Source: Saprospiraceae bacterium (GTDB taxonomy: Bacteria > Bacteroidota > Bacteroidia > Chitinophagales > Saprospiraceae). From it: a stretch of 64,000 nucleotides of DNA. The notes under the pieces were generated by a model. That model had not been told where the DNA came from. It ran no database searches and was given only the letters and a program-made list of their open reading frames with translations. Location of the stretch: NCBI GenBank assembly GCA_016714445.1, contig JADJNF010000008.1, positions 930,001 to 994,000 on the forward strand, written 5' to 3'. Position 1 is the stretch's first letter. Every line of letters begins with the position of its first letter. Of this stretch, positions 44,530 through 54,479 are shown one piece after another. The position numbers and the translations under genes were made by a program.

Positions 44530-44820
44530 TTATTAGTATGATTTAAATTTTTTTACTTTGGATATATTATGAATTTGGTTAAATCTTGATTCTACCAAAA
44601 ATTGATTTTAATCCTTTATCTTTTTTATCATTACGGATAATTGGTGGTTTACAATACAATAGATTAGTTTTTCTTCATACAATTTTAAACCCAAGCTGGT
44701 TTAAAGTCGTAACTGATACGTGTTTAATTTATTGATATTCAGCATTATAAATAATATTCCATAGTTTTAAAGTTTGTAATAAGCCAAGACAATTGATCTC
44801 ATTAATCATAATCATGGTTC

Positions 44821-44828
44821 TACTTTTG
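44821..44828 (+). promoter_or_regulatory. Candidate -7 element for leuA
   Basis: TACTTTTG matches TAnnTTTG and lies 38 bp before ATG 44867. A TTG at 44793-44795 is somewhat far upstream (25 bp spacer) to be a standard -33 element. Confidence 0.4.
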
Positions 44829-44866
44829 TCGTTTAGTCTCTTTATTACTTTTAAACTTTGATTTTA

Positions 44867-46030
44867 ATGTCTGTAGAAAAAATATATATTTTTGACACAA
44901 GTCTCAGGGATGGAGAACAAGTGCCTGGATGTAAACTTCGAAAAGAACAAAAAGTAGCTATTGCTGAGCAATTGGACATTTTTGGGGTAGATGTCATAGA
45001 AGCTGGGTTCCCCATTTCTAGTCCGGGAGATTTTGAAGCTGTACAAGAAGTGGCCGCCGTTGTAAAAAATGCTGCCGTATGCGGATTGTCCAGAGCCGTG
45101 ATGAAAGATATAGAAGTAGCTGCTCAAGCTGTAAAAAACGCTGTCCATCCAAGGATTCATACTGGTATAGGTACTTCAGACAGTCATGTTAAGTTCAAGT
45201 TGAATACCACCAGAGAGGATATTTTGGATCGCGCAGTGGCGGCAGTGAAATATGCCAAATCATTTGTAGAAGATGTAGAGTTTTATGCAGAAGATGCAGG
45301 CAGGACAGACAATGAATTTCTGGCCAGGGTATGCGAAGCAGTCATCAAGGCTGGAGCAACAGTTTTAAACATACCTGATACGACAGGATATTGTTTGCCT
45401 CATGAATATGGTGAAAAGATAGCTTATCTCCGGGATAATGTAAATGGCATACACAAAGCGATACTTAGCACACATTGCCACAATGATCTAGGAATGGCCA
45501 CTGCAAATTCTATTGCAGGAGTAGAAAATGGAGCCCGACAGGTCGAATGTACAATAAATGGCATCGGAGAGCGGGCAGGAAACACTGCGCTGGAGGAAGT
45601 GGCTATGATTCTGAAACAAAGATTCAGTCATAAATATACTACAGGACTTAACACACCTATGCTTAAATCCATGAGTTATCTGGTGTCAGACACGATGGGT
45701 ATGCCTGTGCAAGCCAATAAAGCTATTGTAGGCGCCAACGCGTTTGCACACTCATCAGGTATTCATCAGGATGGAGTGATCAAGCATAGGGAAACGTATG
45801 AAATCATAGACCCTGCTGATGTGGGGGTAGATCATTCTTCGATAGTGTTGACAGCCAGATCAGGCAGAGCGGCTTTGGCTTACAGATTTAAAGAACTGGG
45901 CCATCACCTCACAAAAGATGAATTGGACATAGCATATCAGTATTTTGTAGAGCTGGCTGACAGACAAAAAGAAGTAATAGACAGTGATCTTGAAATTTTA
46001 TACAGCGAAAAAATATATGTTTTGGCTTAA
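44867..46030 (+). CDS. leuA: 2-isopropylmalate synthase, short form
   Basis: A 387-residue enzyme joining acetyl-CoA and 2-ketoisovalerate, the first leucine-specific step. ATG 44867 is chosen over TTG 44858. The TIM barrel shows DTSLRDGEQVPG (about 10), STHCHNDLGMATANS with the metal-binding HxH pair (about 201), and NGIGERAGN (about 229). GANAFAHSSGIHQDG follows near 302. The protein stops at about the end of the catalytic and linker part. The C-terminal allosteric domain of standard LeuA (about 120 further residues) is absent, so leucine feedback by that route is not expected. A homocitrate or citramalate synthase role is less likely, given leuC, leuD and leuB directly downstream. Confidence 0.9.
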   Translation: MSVEKIYIFDTSLRDGEQVPGCKLRKEQKVAIAEQLDIFGVDVIEAGFPISSPGDFEAVQEVAAVVKNAAVCGLSRAVMKDIEVAAQAVKNAVHPRIHTGIGTSDSHVKFKLNTTREDILDRAVAAVKYAKSFVEDVEFYAEDAGRTDNEFLARVCEAVIKAGATVLNIPDTTGYCLPHEYGEKIAYLRDNVNGIHKAILSTHCHNDLGMATANSIAGVENGARQVECTINGIGERAGNTALEEVAMILKQRFSHKYTTGLNTPMLKSMSYLVSDTMGMPVQANKAIVGANAFAHSSGIHQDGVIKHRETYEIIDPADVGVDHSSIVLTARSGRAALAYRFKELGHHLTKDELDIAYQYFVELADRQKEVIDSDLEILYSEKIYVLA

Positions 46031-46080
46031 ATAAAGCTTGTTTTGATTTACTTTTCTTAATCACAGTTTAAATAATCTAA

Positions 46081-47460
46081 ATGACTTTATTCGAAAAAAT
46101 ATGGAATGCTCACGTCGTAAAATCAATTGATAAAAACAGAGACGTTGTGTATATTGATAAACACCTGATTCACGAAGTGACAAGCCCGCAAGCATTTGAT
46201 GGTCTACGCAGCCGAGGCATTGGTATATTCAGAAAGGATAGAATACTGGCAACTGCTGACCATAATGTACCTACTATAAATCAACATCTGCCTATTCAAG
46301 AACCTCTCAGCAGACTCCAGGTAGAAAAGCTGCATGAAAACTGTAAACAGTTTGATGTCGAACTATATGGATTGGGTCATCAGTATCAAGGTATAGTGCA
46401 CGTGATAGGACCTGAACTGGGTATCACGCTACCTGGGATGACCATCGTGTGTGGGGATAGTCACACCAGTACACACGGGGCTTTTGGAAATATTGCATTT
46501 GGCATAGGAACCAGTCAGGTTGAACAGGTAATGGCTACACAATGTCTGATATTGGAAAAATCCAAAACAATGCGTATAAACGTTGAAGGTACTTTGGGTA
46601 AAGGTGTCGGTGCCAAGGACATTATATTATTTATTATATCCAGACTTTCAGCGGCTGGAGGTACTGGTTATTTTGTGGAATATGCAGGATCGGCTATCCG
46701 CTCACTTTCAATGGAAGCCAGAATGACCATATGTAATATGAGTATCGAAATGGGTGCTCGAGGCGGAATGATTGCTCCGGATGAGACCACATTTGAATAT
46801 ATTAAAGGCAGAAAGTTTGCCCCATCGGGGGAGAAATGGGAAGCAGCTGTTGACTACTGGAAAACACTGTATTCTGATAACGATGCAGTTTTTGATGCTG
46901 AATTTACCTATGATGCACAGGACATCACTCCTATGGTTACTTATGGAACTAACCCGGGCATGGGGATGGGAATTTCTGAACATATTCCATCTGAAAACAC
47001 AACTGAATCTACCCTAAAATCATTGAATTATATGGGTTTACATGTCGGAGAAACTTTAGCTGGTAAAAGAATTCAGAATGTATTCATTGGTAGCTGTACC
47101 AATAGCAGGATAGAAGACCTCAGACAAGTGGCTGATTATGTCAAAGGAAAACAAAAAGCACCGCATGTAAAAGTATATATTGTTCCTGGATCAAAGCAGG
47201 TAGAAATACAGGCAAAAAAAGAGGGTTTGGACAAAATTTTTGAAGCTGCCGGATTTGAACTAAGAGAACCGGGGTGTAGTGCCTGTTTGGGTATGAATGA
47301 AGATAAAATTCCTTCAGGAGAATATTGTGTGTCCACATCAAATCGTAATTTTGAGGGAAGGCAAGGGCAAGGGGCAAGGACTATTTTAACCGGACCATTG
47401 ATGGCAGCTGCAGCTGCAATAGAAGGAAAGATTGTAGATATCAGGGAATATTTGAATTAA
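46081..47460 (+). CDS. leuC: 3-isopropylmalate dehydratase, large subunit
   Basis: A 459-residue aconitase-family subunit that with LeuD isomerises 2- to 3-isopropylmalate. It has GDSHTSTHGAFG near residue 125. The [4Fe-4S] ligands lie in IGSCTNSRIEDL (about 340) and GCSACLGMNED (about 398). Length is near the usual 465. leuD begins 5 bp after the stop, so the two subunits are co-transcribed. Confidence 0.96.
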   Translation: MTLFEKIWNAHVVKSIDKNRDVVYIDKHLIHEVTSPQAFDGLRSRGIGIFRKDRILATADHNVPTINQHLPIQEPLSRLQVEKLHENCKQFDVELYGLGHQYQGIVHVIGPELGITLPGMTIVCGDSHTSTHGAFGNIAFGIGTSQVEQVMATQCLILEKSKTMRINVEGTLGKGVGAKDIILFIISRLSAAGGTGYFVEYAGSAIRSLSMEARMTICNMSIEMGARGGMIAPDETTFEYIKGRKFAPSGEKWEAAVDYWKTLYSDNDAVFDAEFTYDAQDITPMVTYGTNPGMGMGISEHIPSENTTESTLKSLNYMGLHVGETLAGKRIQNVFIGSCTNSRIEDLRQVADYVKGKQKAPHVKVYIVPGSKQVEIQAKKEGLDKIFEAAGFELREPGCSACLGMNEDKIPSGEYCVSTSNRNFEGRQGQGARTILTGPLMAAAAAIEGKIVDIREYLN

Positions 47461-47465
47461 TTAGT

Positions 47466-48056
47466 ATGGAAAAGTTAAATAAAATAGTCAGCACAGCGGT
47501 ACCAATACCCATAGAGGATATAGATACAGATCAGATCATCCCTGCAAGATTTCTTAAAGCAGTCTCTAAGGATGGATTTGGTAAAAATTTATTCAGAGAC
47601 TGGCGTTATCATCAGGATGAAAGACCTGTGAAAGATTTTATATTAAATAATGATACCTACCAGGGTCAGATTTTAGTGGCAGGAAAGAATTTTGGCTGCG
47701 GCTCCAGTCGTGAACATGCTGCATGGGCGCTTGCAGATTATGGTTTTAAAGTAGTCATCAGTAGTTTTTTTGCAGATATCTTCCGTGGAAATGCATTGAA
47801 TAACGGCATACTTCCGCTACAAGTCAGTCAGGATGTACTTGATCAGATCTTCAGTTTGATAGAATCAGATCATCAGACGCTTCTGGAAGTCAATGTAGCA
47901 GAACAAACACTAACTGCAGGTAACTTAAAAGTTTCTTTTGAAATCGACCCTTACAAAAAGGTGTGTCTTATTAATGGATACGATGACATAGATTTTCTGC
48001 TCAGCATCAAAGACGATATTGAAACATATGAGAAAAGCAGAGTTTTCACCTTGTAG
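47466..48056 (+). CDS. leuD: 3-isopropylmalate dehydratase, small subunit
   Basis: A 196-residue swivel-domain subunit partner of LeuC. IEDIDTDQIIPARFLK near residue 18 and AGKNFGCGSSREHAAWAL near 72 are the family signature for substrate binding. Length is normal. It lies 5 bp after leuC and 37 bp before leuB. Confidence 0.96.
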   Translation: MEKLNKIVSTAVPIPIEDIDTDQIIPARFLKAVSKDGFGKNLFRDWRYHQDERPVKDFILNNDTYQGQILVAGKNFGCGSSREHAAWALADYGFKVVISSFFADIFRGNALNNGILPLQVSQDVLDQIFSLIESDHQTLLEVNVAEQTLTAGNLKVSFEIDPYKKVCLINGYDDIDFLLSIKDDIETYEKSRVFTL

Positions 48057-48093
48057 AATAGCATCAGAAATACTTCCTAAAAGCAAATAAATA

Positions 48094-49149
48094 ATGAAAG
48101 TACTGAATAATATAACCATTTTGCCTGGGGATGGTATTGGTCCTGAAGTAGTAGCTCAGGCATTAAAAGTACTGTACGCCATTGGTAAAAAATATAATCA
48201 TCAATGGAAAATTAAAGAAGCACTTATCGGTGCCTGTGCCATTGATGCAACAGGGGATCCTTTCCCTGATGTTTCATTGTTGGCTTGTCAGGAAGCAGAT
48301 GCTATACTTTTAGGGGCCATCGGCGATCCTAAATATGATAACGATCCATCTGCTAAAGTAAGACCGGAACAAGGTTTGCTGCGTATGCGAAAATCACTGG
48401 GGTTGTATGCCAATATCAGGCCTGTCAAAATATACGAACAACTCATTCATCTCTCTGTATTCAAACCTGAAGTACTAAAAGATGTGGATTTTGTTATTTA
48501 CAGAGAACTGACGGGAGGCATTTATTTTGGTGAAAAAGTGAAGGAAGAGACGTTTTCATCAGATTTGTGTTTGTATCACAGATTTGAAGTGGAGCGTATC
48601 ACGCACCTGGCTTTTCAGCAGGCAATGCAGCGAAGAAAAAAACTTACCTTAGTGGATAAAGCCAATGTATTGGAGACATCAAGACTATGGAGGTCTGTTG
48701 TTGCAGAGATCAGCAGTCAATATCCGGAAGTTGTGCTGGATTTTTTATATATAGATAATGCGGCTATGCAGGTTATACTCAATCCTTCCCGTTTTGATGT
48801 GGTATTGTGTGACAATCTTTTTGGGGATATATTATCTGATGAAGCCAGTGTTTTATCCGGCTCTATGGGTTTGCTGCCTTCTGCATCCAAAGGAGAAAAA
48901 TCGGCACTTTACGAGCCTATCCATGGATCATACCCGCAAGCAGCAGGAAAAGATATTGCTAATCCGCTTGCTACCATATTATCTGTAGAGATGATGCTGA
49001 GAGATTTTGGTTATATGGATGAAGCCAATGATATTATTTATGCAGTCGATCAATGTATCGGAGCAGGATTCCTGACTGAAGACCTGGGGCCCACTATTGC
49101 TGTTAAGTGTTCTGAATTAGGTGATAAAGTGGCAGGGTTGATTGTATAG
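48094..49149 (+). CDS. leuB: 3-isopropylmalate dehydrogenase
   Basis: A 351-residue NAD-dependent enzyme converting 3-isopropylmalate to 2-ketoisocaproate with decarboxylation. Visible are ILPGDGIGPEV at the start, VRPEQGLLRMRKSLGLYANIRP (about 88) with substrate-binding arginines, and YIDNAAMQVILNPSRFDVV followed by NLFGDILSDEAS (about 240). The NAD-binding PIHGSYPQAAGKDIANP is near 275. Length and motifs fit LeuB rather than isocitrate dehydrogenase. A 216 bp gap follows before ilvD. Confidence 0.95.
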   Translation: MKVLNNITILPGDGIGPEVVAQALKVLYAIGKKYNHQWKIKEALIGACAIDATGDPFPDVSLLACQEADAILLGAIGDPKYDNDPSAKVRPEQGLLRMRKSLGLYANIRPVKIYEQLIHLSVFKPEVLKDVDFVIYRELTGGIYFGEKVKEETFSSDLCLYHRFEVERITHLAFQQAMQRRKKLTLVDKANVLETSRLWRSVVAEISSQYPEVVLDFLYIDNAAMQVILNPSRFDVVLCDNLFGDILSDEASVLSGSMGLLPSASKGEKSALYEPIHGSYPQAAGKDIANPLATILSVEMMLRDFGYMDEANDIIYAVDQCIGAGFLTEDLGPTIAVKCSELGDKVAGLIV

Positions 49150-49318
49150 GTTTATTTTATTACCGTTAAACAAAGGATATGGCCATGTTAAGTTTTCCTT
49201 TGAATAGTAAAGAATGAAAACACAAGACATTTAAAATCAATGATTTATTATTTTTATGCTTCATTTGAACATTGTAAGCATTTTGCAAAATAAGTATAGT
49301 TTTACTAATGTCTGAAGT

Positions 49319-49326
49319 TATCTTTG
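49319..49326 (+). promoter_or_regulatory. Candidate internal promoter before ilvD
   Basis: TATCTTTG fits TAnnTTTG and lies 39 bp before ATG 49366, inside the only large gap (216 bp) of the leu-ilv cluster. No strong -33 element is seen. It suggests that the ilv half can be transcribed separately. Confidence 0.35.
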
Positions 49327-49365
49327 TCCCCTTAATATTATTTATTGTATAGTCGAATTTAAATT

Positions 49366-51030
49366 ATGCTCAATAAGTTTAGCAAACACGTTACTCAAGA
49401 CCCTTCACAACCAGCAGCACAAGCCATGTTGCATGCCATTGGTTTGACCAAAGAAGATCTGCTGAAACCACAGATTGGTATTGCAAGTACAGGTTGGGAC
49501 GGCAATCCGTGTAATATGCATCTGAATGGTCTTGCGGTTGATATTAAAGTCGGTGTAAACAAGCAGGAACTGATTGGTTTGGTGTTTAATACCATAGGTG
49601 TAAGTGATGGCATTTCCATGGGCACAGCCGGAATGCGTTTTTCTTTGCCATCAAGAGATATTATTGCAGATTCCATTGAAACAGTAGTATCCGCTCAGTG
49701 GTATGATGGCGTGATTGCTGTGGTTGGTTGCGACAAAAATATGCCTGGGGCTTTGATGGCACTTGGCCGACTCAACAGACCTGGTATAATCGTATACGGC
49801 GGTACCATAGCCCCGGGTTGTCATGCCGGCAAAAATCTGGATGTGGTATCTGCTTTTGAAGCATTGGGACAAAAACTAAGTGGGGAAATCAATCAGGAAA
49901 CTTTCGAAAATGTCATCTTAAAAGCGTGTCCCGGAGCAGGAGCTTGTGGTGGTATGTATACTGCCAATACGATGGCATCTGCTATAGAAGGTATGGGGAT
50001 GAGTTTACCTTATAATTCATCCAATCCAGCCATAAGCCGTAACAAAGCAGAAGAGTGTGCCGGTTTGGGGAGAGCTATAAGAAATTTACTGCAAAATGAT
50101 ATCAAACCAAGAGATATAGTGACGCTGAAGTCCATAGAAAATGCAGTTAGACTGATCACTGTTTTAGGAGGTAGTACAAATGCAGTCCTACATCTTTTGG
50201 CAATAGCACATGACTACGACCTGCCTTTCAGTCTTCATGATTTCCAGCGATGGAGTGATGACACACCTTTTTTAGCTGATCTAAAACCCAGCGGTAAATA
50301 CGTGATGCAAGACTTACATGAGGTAGGTGGAATTCCGGCTGTCATGAAAATGATGCTCAATGAGGGCCTTTTAGACGGATCTTGTTTGACAGTGACAGGG
50401 CATTCCATTGCTACTAATCTGGCTGATGTCACAGCTATCGGAGCGGAACAAAAAGTCATTTATCCAGTCTCACAACCGGTTAAACCTACAGGCCATATAC
50501 AGATACTTTTTGGCAATCTGGCCAAAGCAGGTTCTGTCGCTAAGATCACTGGCAAAGAAGGCGAAAAATTTGTTGGGCCAGCAAAAGTGTATAACTCAGA
50601 AGATGCTGCCAACAAAGGCATTCAAAACAAAGAGATCATGGAAGGTGATGTAATCGTCATCAGATATTGCGGACCCAAAGGTGGTCCGGGTATGCCGGAA
50701 ATGTTAAAACCTACTTCTCTTATCATGGGTGCAGGCCTTGGTCAAAGTGTAGCATTGATCACTGATGGCAGATTTTCAGGCGGTACACACGGATTTGTAG
50801 TAGGTCATATCACGCCCGAAGCTTTTGATGGTGGTAATATAGCATTGATTGAAAATGGAGATATGATTACTATAGACGCTGTGAGTAATAACATTTCTGT
50901 GGATGTGTCTGATAGTGAGCTGGCAGAAAGGAGAAATAAATGGGTTGAACCAGCTGAACCGTTAAAAGGATTCCTAAAAAAATACAGGTCAACTGTTGCT
51001 TCTGCAAGTCTGGGATGTATCACTTGTTAA
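49366..51030 (+). CDS. ilvD: Dihydroxy-acid dehydratase
   Basis: A 554-residue iron-sulphur enzyme that dehydrates dihydroxyacids to the 2-keto acids of valine and isoleucine. Three conserved cysteines are visible: Cys49 (NPCNMHL), Cys122 (VGCDKNMPG) and Cys194 (GAGACGGMY). Spacing is as in [2Fe-2S] type bacterial IlvD. The C-terminal SLIMGAGLGQSVALITDGRFSGG is also typical. It lies 8 bp before ilvB. Confidence 0.96.
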   Translation: MLNKFSKHVTQDPSQPAAQAMLHAIGLTKEDLLKPQIGIASTGWDGNPCNMHLNGLAVDIKVGVNKQELIGLVFNTIGVSDGISMGTAGMRFSLPSRDIIADSIETVVSAQWYDGVIAVVGCDKNMPGALMALGRLNRPGIIVYGGTIAPGCHAGKNLDVVSAFEALGQKLSGEINQETFENVILKACPGAGACGGMYTANTMASAIEGMGMSLPYNSSNPAISRNKAEECAGLGRAIRNLLQNDIKPRDIVTLKSIENAVRLITVLGGSTNAVLHLLAIAHDYDLPFSLHDFQRWSDDTPFLADLKPSGKYVMQDLHEVGGIPAVMKMMLNEGLLDGSCLTVTGHSIATNLADVTAIGAEQKVIYPVSQPVKPTGHIQILFGNLAKAGSVAKITGKEGEKFVGPAKVYNSEDAANKGIQNKEIMEGDVIVIRYCGPKGGPGMPEMLKPTSLIMGAGLGQSVALITDGRFSGGTHGFVVGHITPEAFDGGNIALIENGDMITIDAVSNNISVDVSDSELAERRNKWVEPAEPLKGFLKKYRSTVASASLGCITC

Positions 51031-51038
51031 TTTAAAAT

Positions 51039-52784
51039 ATGAGCAGTATGGAAGTATTGGAAGTGAAATCAAATAAAGAAATAACCGAAAATAAGATAAA
51101 AGTATCAGGAGCAGAAGCCGTCATTAGATGTCTTCTGGAAGAAAATGTGAAAACCATTTTTGGTTATCCCGGAGGTGCGATTATGCCTATTTATGATGCT
51201 TTGTATGATTTTGAAGATCAGATTCAGCATATTCTTACAAGGCATGAGCAAGGTGCCATTCATGCAGCAGAAGGTATGGCCAGAGTCAGCAGACAGCCGG
51301 GAGTTGTATTTGCTACTTCGGGTCCTGGTGCTACAAATCTTATCACTGGTCTTGGGGATGCACTGATGGATTCTACGCCATTGGTATGCATTACCGGGCA
51401 AGTATTTGCTCACTTGCTTGGTTCTGATGCTTTTCAGGAAATAGATGTCATCGGTTGTACCAATACAATCACCAAATGGAATTTTCAGGTAACCAATGCA
51501 TCTGAAATATGTGACGCCATTGCCAAGGCATTTTATGTAGCCAATTCCGGTAGACCGGGACCTGTGTTGATAGATATTACTAAAAATGCACAGATAGAAG
51601 AGACCTTTTTTGAATACAATAAAAAACCGGTAATAAGGTCTTATCATCCGAAACCGGTAATAAATCAGGATAAGATAAAAGAGGCTGCATCACTGATCAA
51701 TCAGGCGGAAAAACCATTTATTCTGGCTGGTCACGGTATACACATCTCACATGCTGCGGAGGAATTCAAACAGTTTGTGGAGAAAACAGGCATTCCTGTT
51801 GGTAGTACGATACATGGTCTTTCAGCTTTGTCGTCTGCTCACCCGCTCAATAAAGGAATGCTGGGTATGCATGGCAATCTGGGTCCAAATATGCAGACCA
51901 ACTCATGCGATGTACTTATCGCGATCGGAATGAGATTTGATGATCGCGTGACCGGAAATTTATCTAAATATGCAAAGCAGGCAAAAGTCATACATATAGA
52001 AATAGACCCATCTGAAATAGACAAAAATGTAAAGACAACAGTAGCGGTAAATGCCGATGCCAAAGAAGCATTGGAAGCTTTGCTGAAGGAAGTGGAACAG
52101 AAGTCTTATCCTGATTGGTACGCACTGTTTGATGCTGATTATCAGAAGGAATATGATAAAGTGATTTCCAAAGACCTTGATCTCAACATGAATAAGCCGA
52201 TGACGATGGGCCGTGTGATAAAGGAAATATCTGATCAGACGCAGGGTAAGGCAATTGTGGCAACAGATGTGGGACAACATCAAATGGCTGCTGCCAGATA
52301 TTATGACTGGCTTGGACACAATCAGTGGGTTTCTTCCGGTGGTGCAGGAACTATGGGATATGGACTTCCGGCTGCAATTGGTGCCAAAGTAGCCGGAGGA
52401 GACAGGACTGTTGTGGCTTTTATAGGTGATGGTGGTTTTCAAATGACCCTACAGGAACTTGGTGTGTGCAGTCAGTGGAATATTGCAGTAAAAATTGTAA
52501 TCCTTGATAATGAATTTTTAGGAATGGTCCGCCAATGGCAGGAACTATTTTTCGAACGAAGATATTCATCTGTAGAGCTTAAAAATCCAAATTTCTGTAT
52601 GATATCTGAAGGGTTCGGGGTTAAAGCAAGAAAAATTACTGAAGCTGTTGAGTTAAGAGATGCTGTCCAGGAAATGCTGACATATGATGGACCATATCTG
52701 CTTCATGTTATGGTTGGAAAAGAGGACAATGTTTTTCCCATGATTTCAACGGGCAAAGCAGTGGATGAAATAGTTTTGGAATAA
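51039..52784 (+). CDS. ilvB: Acetolactate synthase, catalytic subunit
   Basis: A 581-residue thiamine diphosphate enzyme making acetolactate or acetohydroxybutyrate. The N-terminal pyrimidine-binding part has GYPGGAIMPIYDAL with the catalytic Glu in RHEQGAIHAAEG (about 68). The FAD-like middle domain follows. The C-terminal GDGGFQMTLQELG with ILDNEFLGMVRQWQ near 463-495 binds diphosphate and metal. Its stop shares one base with the start of the regulatory subunit (TAATG at 52782), so translation of the two is coupled. Confidence 0.96.
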   Translation: MSSMEVLEVKSNKEITENKIKVSGAEAVIRCLLEENVKTIFGYPGGAIMPIYDALYDFEDQIQHILTRHEQGAIHAAEGMARVSRQPGVVFATSGPGATNLITGLGDALMDSTPLVCITGQVFAHLLGSDAFQEIDVIGCTNTITKWNFQVTNASEICDAIAKAFYVANSGRPGPVLIDITKNAQIEETFFEYNKKPVIRSYHPKPVINQDKIKEAASLINQAEKPFILAGHGIHISHAAEEFKQFVEKTGIPVGSTIHGLSALSSAHPLNKGMLGMHGNLGPNMQTNSCDVLIAIGMRFDDRVTGNLSKYAKQAKVIHIEIDPSEIDKNVKTTVAVNADAKEALEALLKEVEQKSYPDWYALFDADYQKEYDKVISKDLDLNMNKPMTMGRVIKEISDQTQGKAIVATDVGQHQMAAARYYDWLGHNQWVSSGGAGTMGYGLPAAIGAKVAGGDRTVVAFIGDGGFQMTLQELGVCSQWNIAVKIVILDNEFLGMVRQWQELFFERRYSSVELKNPNFCMISEGFGVKARKITEAVELRDAVQEMLTYDGPYLLHVMVGKEDNVFPMISTGKAVDEIVLE

Positions 52785-53335
52785 TGGTACAGAATAAAGA
52801 GATGCAGCAGGAATATACATTGACCGTATTTACAGAAGATAAAACCGGCATTCTGAGCAGGATAGTGACCATCATTACCCGCAGACATTTTGACATCAAG
52901 AGTATTACAGTGTCGCCTTCATCTATGCTAGGTATATACAGATTTACCATCATGCTGATGCTGGAAGAAGAGCAGGTAAGAAAACTTACGGAACAAATAG
53001 ACAAGCAGGTAGATGTGCTCAAAGCGTTTTATTATGATAATAGTCAGATCATCTACCAGGAAATCGCGTTGTACAAAGTGCCTACAGAGGCATTTTATGA
53101 CGGTGATAGTGTAGAAAGACTGATCAGAAGACATAATGCAAGAATACTCACGATAGAAAAAGAGTACATTGTAATAGAGAAAACAGGACACCAAAATGAA
53201 ACAGAAGCATTGCTAACAGATCTACAGCAATTTGGTATATTTGAATTTGTGCGCTCAGGAAGAGTGGCAATAGTAAAACCCATGGAAAGGTTAAAAAATT
53301 ATCTGAAATCTGTATCAGTGGAAGGCAATGGTTAA
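52784..53335 (+). CDS. ilvN: Acetolactate synthase, regulatory subunit
   Basis: A 183-residue small subunit. The N-terminal ACT domain starts YTLTVFTEDKTGILSRIVTII, followed by RRHFDIKSITVSPS and the second regulatory domain (ALYKVPTEAF, then KTGHQNETEALLTDLQQFGI). It confers valine feedback and full activity on IlvB. It overlaps ilvB by one base and is 34 bp from ilvC. Confidence 0.93.
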   Translation: MVQNKEMQQEYTLTVFTEDKTGILSRIVTIITRRHFDIKSITVSPSSMLGIYRFTIMLMLEEEQVRKLTEQIDKQVDVLKAFYYDNSQIIYQEIALYKVPTEAFYDGDSVERLIRRHNARILTIEKEYIVIEKTGHQNETEALLTDLQQFGIFEFVRSGRVAIVKPMERLKNYLKSVSVEGNG

Positions 53336-53369
53336 TATTAAATAATTCTAAAATCATAAATCTAACAAT

Positions 53370-54413
53370 ATGGCTCAATTAAATTTTGGAGGAACGGTCG
53401 AAAATGTTGTGACACGCGATGAGTTCCCTTTGGACAAAGCAAGAGAAGTACTAAAAAAAGAAACCATTGCCATCATAGGCTATGGGGTACAAGGTCCCGG
53501 GCAGGCATTAAATCTGAGAGATAATGGTATAAATGTCATTATTGGTCAGAGACCTAATTCTCATTCATGGGACAAAGCCGTTAATGATGGATTTGTACCA
53601 GGTGAAACACTTTTTCCCATTGAAGAAGCGGCAGCAAAAGGCACGATTATCCAATATCTTTTATCAGATGCGGCACAAATTGCAGTCTGGCCTCAATTGA
53701 AGCCCCATCTCACCGCAGGAAAGGCCTTATATTTTTCACATGGATTTGGAGTCACCTATAAGGAAAGAACCGGAATTATACCACCTGCAGATATAGATGT
53801 AATATTGGCTGCTCCCAAAGGATCAGGTACGAGCTTGAGAAGAATGTTTCTCGCAGGAAAGGGTCTTAATTCGAGTTATGCTATATTTCAGGATGCAACA
53901 GGAAAAGCCAAAGACAGAGTAATTGCACTTGGTATAGGCATAGGATCAGGCTACCTTTTTGAAACAGACTTCAAAAAAGAAGTGTATTCAGATCTTACAG
54001 GTGAACGAGGTACTCTGATGGGAGCAATTCAAGGCATTTTTGAAGCTCAATATAATGTACTTAGGAAAAACGGACACAGTCCTTCTGAAGCATTCAATGA
54101 AACAGTTGAAGAACTGACAGAATCACTCATGCCGCTCGTGGCAGAAAACGGAATGGATTGGATGTACGCCAATTGCAGTACCACTGCACAAAGAGGTGCT
54201 TTAGATTGGAAAAATAAATTCAGGGATGCGGTATCGCCTGTCTTTGAGGATTTGTACAAAAGTGTAGCAGCTGGCGAGGAAGCCCAAAGATCAATAGACA
54301 CCAACTCGCAGCCTGATTACAGGGAAAAACTGGAAGCAGAACTTAAAGAACTCCGCGAATCTGAGATGTGGCAGGCAGGCAAGGTGGTCCGCAGTTTGAG
54401 ACCAAAGATTTAA
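53370..54413 (+). CDS. ilvC: Ketol-acid reductoisomerase
   Basis: A 347-residue class I KARI that isomerises and reduces acetolactate. The Rossmann motif is AIIGYGVQGPGQALNLRDNG (about 33). The cofactor-selecting loop reads GQRPNSHSW. Ser residues there favour NADPH binding, while the usual basic pair is lacking, so specificity is uncertain. The knotted C-terminal domain has DLTGERGTLMGAIQGIFEAQYNV (metal-binding Asp and Glu) and SNTTAQRG-like CSTTAQRGAL. A strong terminator 30 bp later closes the cluster. Confidence 0.95.
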   Translation: MAQLNFGGTVENVVTRDEFPLDKAREVLKKETIAIIGYGVQGPGQALNLRDNGINVIIGQRPNSHSWDKAVNDGFVPGETLFPIEEAAAKGTIIQYLLSDAAQIAVWPQLKPHLTAGKALYFSHGFGVTYKERTGIIPPADIDVILAAPKGSGTSLRRMFLAGKGLNSSYAIFQDATGKAKDRVIALGIGIGSGYLFETDFKKEVYSDLTGERGTLMGAIQGIFEAQYNVLRKNGHSPSEAFNETVEELTESLMPLVAENGMDWMYANCSTTAQRGALDWKNKFRDAVSPVFEDLYKSVAAGEEAQRSIDTNSQPDYREKLEAELKELRESEMWQAGKVVRSLRPKI

Positions 54414-54441
54414 TGAGTTAATTAAAATTGTAGGTATATAG

Positions 54442-54479
54442 AAGCCGCTAAAGTATTTTTTATCTTTAGCGGCTTTTTA
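54442..54479 (+). terminator. Rho-independent terminator closing the leu-ilv cluster
   Basis: Perfect 12 bp arms AAGCCGCTAAAG (54442-54453) and CTTTAGCGGCTT (54464-54475) around a 10-base loop, then a T run. Confidence 0.92.

Larger units (their letters stand above)
44005..44866. other. Long intergenic region with repeat and gene remnants
   Basis: About 860 bp before leuA. It holds an inverted-repeat element (44089..44322), a possible gene remnant on the minus strand (44410..44529) and a TACTTTTG -7-like element at 44821-44828 that is the best candidate for the leuA promoter. No leader peptide, attenuator or T-box was seen. Confidence 0.5.

Noticed and set aside
44323..44866. Leucine leader peptide or T-box attenuator before leuA.
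   Set aside because: No Leu-codon-rich short ORF, antiterminator or terminator hairpin was seen; T-boxes are also not typical of this phylum.
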